Of a stretch of DNA of 64,000 nucleotides, positions 55,401 through 64,000 are shown piece by piece. Location: contig OY735228.1 in the NCBI GenBank assembly GCA_963457665.1, forward strand, positions 1,723,173-1,787,172, given 5' to 3'. The position numbers and the translations under genes were made by a program. Position 1 is the first letter of the stretch. Each line of letters starts with the position of its first letter. Origin of the DNA: Thysanoteuthis rhombus (lineage: Eukaryota > Mollusca > Cephalopoda > Oegopsida > Thysanoteuthidae). The notes under the pieces are model-generated. The model was not told the DNA's origin and did not search any database. It saw only the letters and a program-made list of their open reading frames with translations.

Positions 55401-55481
55401 CATCAAATCTTTTGATGCACAATAGTCAGTTACATAAAATGATATGGCAATCAATATTCATACTAATATATTTAATTGTAA

Positions 55482-55902
55482 CAGTTCTGGTTAGTCACTT
55501 AATAGAAACTGTCTTGTGACCAACATACTATATTGGAGGTGATCAGTTTAAAAAAATGGAAAAAGGGATGATCAATGGATAACTTACTTATCTTGTCTTT
55601 TATTGGGCAGTGATCCCTCAAAAAATCCAAATTTAAAAAAAAAAAAACCTAACAAGCATGAATGCTTCCACACACAAACTAAGGGATCGATTCAATATAA
55701 ATCTACCTCCAAATTGACCCCCACCCCATTAAAACCTTACAGAGAGGGGAATTAAAAAAAAAAAAAAGAGGAAATTTTGTAGTTCTCAGCCCTCTAGCTT
55801 CATTAGTATGGCCTGCAACCATAATACACAAATAGACAGCCAGTCAGTAAGACCAACTTAAAAACTGAAGAAACCTATGTTGACAGTGTTGTTTGACAGT
55901 TT
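55482..55902 (+). repeat. Dispersed repeat DR-A, full-length copy
   Basis: CAGTTCTGGTTAGTCACTTA start, GATCAATGGATAACTTACTT, TTTTATTGGGCAGTGATCCC, AGCCCTCTAGCTTCATTAG, CTATGTTGACAGTGTTG end. Confidence 0.85.
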
Positions 55903-56409
55903 CTAATTACACTTATTAAAAATGATCCCTTTGCAAACTGTTTCTATTAACTGGTGGGCTTTTCAAATACCCCATTCATTTCAACAAAGAATCAGATGAA
56001 AATAGGAAATATTCATCAATGCTTCAGCTAATGGACAAACATGCTGAACAAAGTAATTCAAAGTTGAGAATAAAATCTTCACTAAATACATAACAAAACA
56101 GAAAGCAATCATACTTGTATTAAAAGACACCAGTACAGATTTATTAGTCATAAGGGAGAGACTGAGGCCAAATTATCTTGAAACGATTTCAAGTTAATAT
56201 TTGCATTCAGTGCACACATACTTTTGTCACAGGAAAAGAATTTGCACAACATAAGATTTTCAGGCAAGCTGACTACTAAGAATTAGAGGGAACATAGCCT
56301 ATCACCTGATGGAGTCAGGAGGACACGCCCAAATAAAACATGGGTGAGGCAGAATCATAGAAGAGGAGAGAAACAGCGAGAATGAAAACAATAAACACAT
56401 GGCAACCTG
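55903..56409. other. No gene visible
   Basis: Unique AT-rich sequence. Confidence 0.5.
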
Positions 56410-56590
56410 GAGGTGCTGGGTGGCCCAATGGTTATCAGTAGGGATAATGGGATTGCAAAAACGGGCTCAAGTTTCAGCTGAAGCTGCTTATATTTACTTC
56501 ATACTGATGCCCTTGGGGAAAGGCGTGGATCCACTTCTCCCTTCAGCTATGGGTGAATAGCAGAATTGTTGGAGTCCTTTAGCTCTGTTA
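56410..56590 (+). repeat. tRNA-derived SINE, family B
   Basis: GTGGCCCAATGGTTATCAGT (A box TGGCCCAATGG), GGGATTGCAAAAACGGGCTC (weak B box), CTGATGCCCTTGGGGAAAGG, CGTGGATCCACTTCTCCC, AGCTATGGGTGAATAGC. Confidence 0.75.
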
Positions 56591-56671
56591 AGTAGCCTGA
56601 CTCAAGTGTGCATTTTTTCAAAAATCCCATTGAAAATTTTCTCTATGAAAACTCTGTACAAAATGATCATA

Positions 56672-56790
56672 CAGAAGGCAAAGTCACCTAATAGTGTCTC
56701 ACTGGCGACTGAATAACCTCATGGGTTAGTGTCTGCTCAAACAAGTGCAGTATGATACTCGCTGATTGATTGCCAAGTTACATAAATATG
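56672..56790 (+). repeat. Dispersed repeat DR-E, copy 2
   Basis: CAAAGTCACCTAATAGTGTC, ACTGAATAACCTCATGGGTT and CTGATTGATTGCCAAGTTAC match 28040-28190. Confidence 0.5.
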
Positions 56791-57589
56791 GCGCAACTGG
56801 TTCTAATGATACTCATAATGTCCAAATACTTTCTGGACTGACCTTATTATTCTAAACGATAATGAAGAGTTCATTTTCCTTAAAAAATGAAATCACCATT
56901 ATCTGTAAATCAACCAATCTGTATCTGTTGACCTCAAATCATATGAACTGTGATGACAGATCAACATTTCCAAAATGGCTACCGATTTCTTAATTTCTTT
57001 CAGAATAATTTGCATTCAGTGCTCTGAGCGATGAAAATGAAGTTATTAAGAAAGATAAGCAATACTGACAGCAGACCAAAAATTCACAGCTATTTTAATT
57101 TGAATGTAAATCTAATTAAACATCTCGGCTGAATGTTATTGATTCAGATGAAGATTCTATGATACAAAATAACTTTCCAGTTGTAATTAATTTTATGAAA
57201 TTGGAATATTTCCAAATTCCATTAACTATCAAAAGCAGAAGATAAAGTCATATGAAAGAAAGAAACCATTAAGTCTATGCTTATGACATCATCTTCAAGA
57301 TTTCATCAGTACATTTAGAAAATACTTTTTATCGAAACACAATCATTTTTCGGCAATTGTAAAGGGATGAAATATTTAGATGTACTTTATCAACTGGAAT
57401 TTTGAATACAAAGGTCCTGCTAAAGTGTTGAATCAGATCTCAAAAGCTGTGACAAACTAGTTACATGAATAAAAATCAATATTTCATCCAGTGAAAATAC
57501 GTTTTCTGTAGCATAAAAAAAAAAAAGTCCCAACATACTACACAAATAAAGGGTTGAGAAGACTAGCTTCTTGGATAGACATCAATGTT

Positions 57590-57715
57590 ATTAGGTGTTA
57601 AAAGCCTCCATTAACAAATTATATCTCTTTATTGAATCTAAAAAAAATGCAATTACATAAGTAAATCTTTCACTTTTTGCATTATTCTCTATGATGTAAA
57701 AAAATGAACTGTTGA
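57590..57715 (+). repeat. Direct repeat pair, left copy
   Basis: AAATTATATCTCTTTATTGA, TCTAAAAAAAATGCAATTAC, AGTAAATCTTTCACTTTTTG, CATTATTCTCTATG. The right copy is at 57945-58080. Confidence 0.6.
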
Positions 57716-57944
57716 CGCTCCAAAATCTCCAGAAAGAGCTTGAACCAATGTTAATCAATCGTTGGTCACTCATTCTTCCAATCATTCTTCATCATCAAGA
57801 ACAGATTTGGTCTTTCTCAAGGGTTATCAGTCAGATCCATATTTCCAGACATAAACCTATAGAAACAATCACACTTTCAGCAACACTGTGTCCTAATTTG
57901 GAATTATACAAAAAAATAAGACACACCATTGCAGTTAAGGGCTC

Positions 57945-58080
57945 AAAAACCCCCTATAAAAATGAATTATATCTCTATTTACATTAAATCTAAAAGAAAA
58001 AAAGGGCAAATACACCAGTGAATCTTTCACTTTTAGCATTGTTCGCTACTTGGCAGAAAAAAAAAAAAAAAAGACATTTT
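57945..58080 (+). repeat. Direct repeat pair, right copy
   Basis: GAATTATATCTCTATTTACA, AATCTAAAAG, AGTGAATCTTTCACTTTTAG, CATTGTTCGCTACTTG. Starts are about 350 bp apart. Confidence 0.6.
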
Positions 58081-58320
58081 GTCTGTAACAACCTAACAAC
58101 TGGAGCAAAAGCTTCTTTTCATGGTTCCGCCCAAGTGGTATAAATATCTCTTCTGCTTTGCATGACTCGAACTCATTGGCACATATAAAAAGCCTAACAG
58201 TTTCACCAAAATTAGAACAATTTGGAGATTATTATGACTTTTTTTTGGAGGTGGGAGGAGATAGGAGTGTGAGTTCTGACCAATCAATTACTCTCCCCTA
58301 TCGCCACACTAAAGAGTTAA

Positions 58321-58366
58321 TGGTCTCTTTGATACCATCAAAATGGTTTCTTTGATACCATCAAAA
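58321..58366 (+). repeat. 23-bp direct repeat, two copies
   Basis: TGGTCTCTTTGATACCATCA and TGGTTTCTTTGATACCATCA, each followed by AAA. Confidence 0.85.
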
Positions 58367-58590
58367 TCAAAGTTATTATGATAGCCTTTGATATTGGCCG
58401 ATGCCGCCAACAATATGACCTCTGATTGGTCCTTTGATTATTGCTACCATTCAAAATGGCTGCCCACAACAGGCTGGAATGCAAATAATTTGATTGGGAA
58501 TAAAAATGATTTTCATGACACATCAACATGGGTCATCTAGTAACCAACATTATTTCCTTTTGCAGTAATACAGTAGTGTATAGCAGAAGT

Positions 58591-58689
58591 GTGTAGGACA
58601 CACTGGTTCTCAAACCAAAGTTAAGCAATGTCAAACCTGATCAGTACCTAGATAGGTGACCATCTGGGAATACCACGTGCCATGAGCAG
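58591..58689 (+). repeat. 5S rRNA-derived SINE head
   Basis: GGACACACTGGTTCTCAAAC, CAAAGTTAAGCAATGTCAAA, CTGATCAGTACCTAGATAGG, TGACCATCTGGGAATACCAC. Box A and box C of the 5S internal promoter are still readable (AAAGTTAAGCA; GATAGGTGACC). The first part of the 5S is missing. Confidence 0.8.
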
Positions 58690-59243
58690 CAAAGAATTAA
58701 ACCCTGACAGAAAATCTAGAGGGAGGGACTCATAGTCACTTAATGGAGAGATGCAGCACCAACTCATCATCTGACTCACCCCAACCCCGCAATTGTGCTG
58801 ATCTCCAAACATATAGAGCACTTTTTTTTTTGGAAGTCTCCAGCATGGTTAAGAGATGGGTGGGGGTGGAACTTTGTCACCACACTTTCTCAATACTAAG
58901 CCACCAGGCATAGCAGGTCAAGTCCTTGAGGTACCAATATCAATTGAGTAGACAAAGGTTAAGATAAAGTTTCCCATCTCTCAAGAGACAACCCAAAATG
59001 GAGTATTAACGGTCAATGACAAAGGCCTGGTGACTGTTGCATAAGTCAGCTTAGTGATCCTTACAAGTCTCAAATCTGGTCATGACAACGACTTTACACC
59101 TACAAGTTTTTATGACCACACCCTCTGTACGATGCAAGTCAAACAGGGCGTGGAACAGTGGACAAAACTATCCTTTCATCACCAATCAGAAACCTGAAAG
59201 TTAAACAAAAAATACAGTATTGTTTTTATATTCACTAAGATGA

Positions 59244-59470
59244 GAGACCAAATTACATTGGACACACTGGTTCCTCGGAGATCACTAAAATGAAGCAATG
59301 TTGAGTTTGGTCATTACCTGACAAGTCATACTGAATACTTTTAAAATAGTACTCAATGTCTCTCAGCTAAAAAGTAGGATTGAGGGTAAGTAGTTGTGGG
59401 ACAAAGAATAAGAGTCGCTTCTACCCCTATCCGAGAGAATAGTAATGAAAAGAAAGAGGAGCCCCCAGTA
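59244..59470 (+). repeat. Chimeric SINE: 5S rRNA head on the SINE-C body
   Basis: 59244-59318 follows 5S rRNA (CCAAATTACATTGGACACAC, GAGATCACTAAAATGAAGCA, ATGTTGAGTTTGGTCATTAC). From 59320, GTCATACTGAATACTTTTAA, AATAGTACTCAATGTCTCTC, AGCTAA continues with the same body that follows a tRNA-type head at 39901 and (minus strand) at 61440. This is a 5S-headed member of a modular SINE family. Confidence 0.78.
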
Positions 59471-59632
59471 TACCTTCAACTCTGGCTGATAAGCCAAGAT
59501 GAAAGAGAAATCAAAATGATTGTAGCACATTCAAGAAGGAGTCTGATCGATCAGGCTTGAATGAGACAAGACTAAGAGTAAAAATAAAGGTCATATCTAG
59601 CAACAATTGAAGAAATTTTTTGTCTGTCTGCA

Positions 59633-59648
59633 TGTGTGTGTGTGTGTA
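59633..59648 (+). repeat. (GT)8 microsatellite
   Basis: Short GT run ending in ATGC. Confidence 0.8.
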
Positions 59649-61299
59649 TGCACAGGAATTATTTGATAACTGGCCATCGTATGAAGTTGACAAATATTAG
59701 TACACAAAGTACTCCAGAGTCAAGTTTGAAATTGTTTAGATCAAGGGTTCTCGAGATATCAAATGAAAATAAGTAGAAAATTACAGATCTTTTATCTGAA
59801 ATAAAGACCTTGATTTAAATATAAAATACTTGAATTTGCAACTCTGAAGAGAAATCGAGATACTTAGGAGCCATAGTTTCGAATGACAACAGACAGAAAA
59901 TTATTTCACATGATAATTATGGCAGACTGTTCCACACAGCATGAGGTCTGGCCCAATCCAGACAAGCACCTTCAGTACAAACACTACCCTAGAAATGATA
60001 ATTTGTTGAATAAGACTCGTCTTTTATATCATCTTTCTTACATGCATAATAATAATAGTAGCTTGTAAGGCACATTCACTTGAAACAGAAGAATGTTAGC
60101 ATCTAAAAGGCAGAATGCAAGATTTCATACCCCATATCTATTCAAGTTAGTCTATTTAGAAATTGTTTTACAATAGATAATCAAAATATTGCTGTACTAC
60201 AGTGATCTAGGTAGCCATTGTCGGACCATAAAAATACCAGAAAACAAAATTCATTTTTTTTATACTATCACCAAGTAAATGTTAGCAGTTTATTATTTTC
60301 AGGAATTTTTTTAATAGCATGGAAAATAGATAGATGTATTCATAATATAAATCATATTGCAATAAACGCGGAAATACACCGAGTTGTTCTTTAGAACAGA
60401 AACAAAAATTGACAGATTTCACGCACTTTTTTTTCAGAAGAGGAAGATGAAGAAAAGAATGACATCTGTAATTCCAACAAAAAGTTAATGTTTTTTTTTT
60501 CAGTCCATAAATGAAAATTATATGTTTACAAATGCTTTTTAATCGGATGTATCAAAAATATCTAATTCGTTAATTCAATTTAACGAATCAGTTTATAAAG
60601 TGCCATCTTATAGTTCAACAGCAGTTAGAAACCGAAAGAAGCCAAGTATCAAGTGTCATTCCAGGAAGCCATCTGCCTATAGTGCTTAAAAAGGTACGGT
60701 AGCAGTCAACCCCCCGATGTCCAAGGCGTGCCAAAAGGCAAGTGCAAGGGAACCTGAAAATTTTCGTCTCCACCTACAGATTCGAGGGCCCCACATATTA
60801 GTCTGACCTTGTGTCGAAGTTGCCCAGGAGGGTGAGGTGGGGGTGGCAGATAAATACCAAGAAGGAAACTAGATCAGATTCCAGCATGACAATATAATTG
60901 CAGAAGTCAAAATGCTAGCGACATCTGGAGTAGGATGATTAAGGGGAGGATAAGTAGAAAGGGGCAGAGACTTTTTACTGAATCTGATCATTTGATCCAG
61001 TTAAAAGGAAAGACCAGTCAGATAACCTGAAATGTCAAAAACAATTTAGCACCACTAGTCAACTGTTTTTTTTTTTGTTTTGTTTTTTTATTTGTAGGGT
61101 GTGGTAGGGGGTTAGGTCGCATTCATTTCCAATAAACAAATACACACAACAGGCACCTTTCAAATAGTAAATAAATACAATTATTTCGTGACAACTTGAC
61201 TTTTCCAGTGTAAGTTCATATTTTGAATATGTAAACAAATTGGAAACTAAGATAAAACCATGTGAGAGGATGCACGTATCCCATCACCCGGTACTGGAT
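59649..61299. other. No gene visible
   Basis: 60700-60990 is richer in G and C than its surroundings (GGGTGAGGTGGGGGTGGC at 60831-60848). No exon or family was recognised in it. Confidence 0.45.
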
Positions 61300-61500
61300 T
61301 GTTGGCTCACCCATCAGGGGGTGTCTTCTGAGCGATAGCCTGACGCAGCTCATCCCTATTCAGTCTGCCACAACCCTACACTATGCTGAGTGCATAGCAG
61401 AAAGACATTGAGTACCATTTTTGAAGTCTCCAGTATGACATGGCCAGGGATTGAACCAAGAACCAACTGAATCGGAGGCAAGCACTCTACCACTGGGTTT
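61300..61500 (-). repeat. tRNA-derived SINE, family C
   Basis: Minus strand: CCCAGTGGTAGAGTGCTTGC (A-box side), GGTTCAATCCC (complement of 61447-61457, a consensus B box), GTCATACTGGAGACTTCAAA, AATGGTACTCAATGTCTTTC, then GCACTCAGCATAGTG and a GACTGAATAGGGATGAGCTG tail. Confidence 0.82.
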
Positions 61501-62313
61501 GTTGTTAATGGTATGGAGGTGCCATACTCCAAAAAGAAATCATCAAAGTAAATTTTCTTTTGGGGGTATTCATCCATCTCCCTGCAACAAAGAGAGGTAG
61601 GATCAGGACACAAGGTCGAATTTAGTGTAGGGACTATTACTCATATGTGTGGGGTGTACTACAAAATGTCTTCTCCATTCAGTACTCCCTTTTTGGATGC
61701 CTCAGGCATCAGGAATTGACCTGGACCCAATTAATTTAAATGCAATGGAGACGTGCTGCCCGTGGGGATGGCCACCTGGAACTAGATATTCTCTTTTGGT
61801 GTAACTATTTCAGTTTACAATTCAAAAAGTCAACTCAAAATCTTTACCAACTTCAGTTTAGAAATCCGATCTCTTCTCCCTATGTTTGATGCAAACACAA
61901 CATTTAGGCAGATTCATTCTACCTTCTTCAGGTGTGATACGTAATATGCATGAAGAAAGAGAGTCTCTTATCCGTCACTTTCTCCAGCGGTGCAAAGCAA
62001 AAACATGGTATCGAACAGAACATTTAAATGTTAACCACAAAACTCGTAAATAAGTTATCCTTTTATAGCAATGTGTGCAGTACAGAATATTCCATAATTT
62101 TCAACATGGAATTGTTCTTATTTTCTTTCTCAGTCAAAGTTATAGACAATGACTCTATTTCCTCTAACCCAACCATCAGGAATACTACAATTGACAGTTT
62201 TATAACTAAAAGACAATCGACGATTTCATTAAAAAGTGTAGGTAAAAACAACCATCAGGGACAAATGAGAGATAAGTTCAAGTGTTACGTTTGATTTTCT
62301 ATGAACAGGAAAA
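61501..62313. other. No gene visible
   Basis: Overlapping small open frames around 62028-62294 have no splice context or recognised protein. Confidence 0.45.
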
Positions 62314-62452
62314 CCTTTTGTAGCTCAATCAGTAGTAGAGCAGATTTGCTTAGAGCAAATTCTTCATTTCTGGTCAGTACTGTTAATTTACTGCCATAGA
62401 CTGATAGTCCGAGTAGTTGCAATAAAAAGCAACTAAAATTAAGATAAAAGAA
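62314..62452 (+). repeat. tRNA-derived SINE, family D
   Basis: TAGCTCAATCAGTAGTAGAG is tRNA-like; the B box is poor. It ends AGTTGCAATAAAAAGCAACT, also found near 4998. Confidence 0.5.
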
Positions 62453-62687
62453 ATGCTAATCAAAAGAATATTTGAGGTTGTCAACTGCTATCAATACAAG
62501 ATAGCGATACAAGACATTTTAAAAAATAGTGAATGGGTTGTCTCATGTTCCCAAACATAGAAGACCCAATAAAGAAAACAAAAAAAACATTCAGTGTGAA
62601 GAAATAGAGAATAATTGTCTTTTTACAATCTCAGTATTCGAAATTTTCCAGTGTTAACACAATTCTTATGGATAGTATTGTGTATGT

Positions 62688-62832
62688 CAGACTATAAGAC
62701 CAATGGTTTACAACGGTATTTGGAGGGCTGAAGCTCATGACAGCTCATCCAAGTTTCGTAACTGTCTGTAGAGAGCTTCAGAATATGCCCCCCCCTTCTA
62801 AATATCTACATTGGACACACTGTAATACACTG
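62688..62832 (+). repeat. Dispersed repeat DR-L, copy 3
   Basis: CAGACTATAAGACCAATGGT, TTACAACGGTATTTGGAGGG, AGAGAGCTTCAGAATATG and ACATTGGACACACTGTAATA. Contains an eight-C run. Confidence 0.65.
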
Positions 62833-63390
62833 AACTCATTCTAAGAGCACTATTTAATGACACGCATTCTAACAGTATATTTGTTTTAATATTCTCGCAA
62901 GACTATTGTGAGGATTAATTCGGAACAGTACGTGAAGATTTCAGTGCTTCTTCTTAAAAACTAAATTTAGAAAACCCTTGAAATAAGGCTGCCTAATATT
63001 TAGCATTAGACAGTAAAAGGCAGCAAGTCATTTTTGTCTGTACTTTTTGGTTTTTCATTATCAATAGACTTTGTATGAAATCTATGCAATATAATGGCAC
63101 TCCTTGAGTGATAAAGCTGTGACATTGAGAGTCTATAGAAGTTACATAATTAAAAAGAAATAAAATCTAAAGCCCATTTTACATACCAGTATACATGACA
63201 TACAACATTCAACAACCAAGCAGGGCATCCTCTGCTACACAATAAAATGTCAATGAACAATACGAGTCATGCTTGAGTCAAGAAAGATGAGTAAAGAATA
63301 ATACAATCACTCCACAGCCTATCCTTTCCCCCTCCCCTCCTACATTGGCTATAATGCTACACTGATGTATACTGTAGGTCAATGAATATT
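62833..63390. other. No gene visible
   Basis: AT-rich. 63087-63140 echoes the 'GGCACTCCTTGAGTG' type block of 39390. Confidence 0.45.
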
Positions 63391-63600
63391 TAGTCGGGTG
63401 AATGACTGAGAGGATAACGGTTAAGAAAATGGGATTGGCAAACCAAGTTCAAACTCCTGCTGAGACGGTTTGTGCTTATTTCGCACTGTTGCTCCTGGGA
63501 AAGACAGGTTTTTATCTCCCCTCCCCTCGCCAAAATATCATCACCTCTACTCCTTGACTCCTAACTTGGGGAAGGGCGGCCCATGTCCAACAACTATGAC
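63391..63600 (+). repeat. tRNA-derived SINE, family B
   Basis: GAATGACTGAGAGGATAACG, GGGATTGGCAAACCAAGTTC, AAACTCC B box, TTCGCACTGTTGCTCCTGGG. The downstream GGCGGCCCATGTCCAACAAC is also at 25598-25615 (GGGCCCATGTCCAACAAC). Confidence 0.72.
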
Positions 63601-63872
63601 GGGCCGGACAATCCAGAAGTGGATTAGTTAGATTGCTCAAGTAGAATGGAGGAGTTCGGAAGCAAACGGACAAAAATAATTCGACAGACGTCTTCAACTA
63701 CCTAAAACACCTTGAGTGTAAATGAATGACAGAGATTTTTTCAAAATTTATATTTACACTGTACCGTCTATACATATCTTTCTACTAAAAACTAAACAGG
63801 GTTTTTCAAAATAACAAGAGGGAATTCTCTTCCAAATTCAAAGCACGAAGGACCTTACTTAATTTTAAGAAA

Positions 63873-64000
63873 GTGCGGATGGCCTAACAGTTAACAGCAA
63901 AGAGAATAGAATTGGTGAACAGAGTTCAAACCCCGACTGTGACAGTTTGCTTTCATTTGGCACTGAGACCCATGGGGAAAGACATGAATCTTCTTCTCTC
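63873..64000 (+). repeat. tRNA-derived SINE, family B, cut by window end
   Basis: A box TGGCCTAACAG at 63880-63890 and B box GTTCAAACC at 63924-63932 are the best preserved pair in the family. The body GGCACTGAGACCCATGGGGA and CATGAATCTTCTTCTCTC runs to the last base. Confidence 0.82.

Overview
This is eukaryotic nuclear DNA, almost certainly from a marine or other invertebrate animal. It is visibly AT-rich and has no long open reading frames. It carries many microsatellites and is packed with decayed interspersed repeats: tRNA-derived SINEs, 5S rRNA-derived SINEs, RTE-like non-LTR fragments, MITEs and foldback elements. 5S-headed SINEs and RTE ends with a GAT tail fit a metazoan, but the species cannot be named from this window. 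There is no sign of prokaryotic, organellar or viral genes.

Only one coding segment is convincing: an 85-bp internal exon on the minus strand at 12561-12645. It encodes part of a C2 domain that most resembles the NEDD4 family of HECT E3 ubiquitin ligases. Neither the following exon nor the preceding C2 exon is visible, so much of the window is probably intron of a long minus-strand gene. Two weaker minus-strand exon candidates lie at 489-586 and 27933-27984.

Layout. 1-5.9 kb: a weak exon, a divergent inverted pair, a non-LTR fragment and the first copies of several dispersed families. 5.9-12.5 kb: mostly unique AT-rich sequence. 12.5-20 kb: the C2 exon, a long GT tract, DR-A copies and a foldback element. 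20-30 kb: tandem repeats, AT microsatellites, a foldback MITE, hAT-like MITEs and a 28-bp minisatellite. 30-41 kb: SINEs, paired AT arrays, a nested MITE, and a hAT MITE with an 8-bp target duplication. 41-56 kb: the densest cluster of the unclassified family DR-A, with 5S-derived SINEs and RTE remnants. 56-64 kb: SINEs of several types, including a chimera of a 5S head on the body of a tRNA SINE; one SINE runs off the right edge.

No genes can be seen acting together here. The interest lies in transposon biology: SINE modularity, one abundant unclassified 430-bp family, and non-autonomous DNA elements with long inverted arms. All family assignments come from reading the sequence by eye; no alignment or database search was run.
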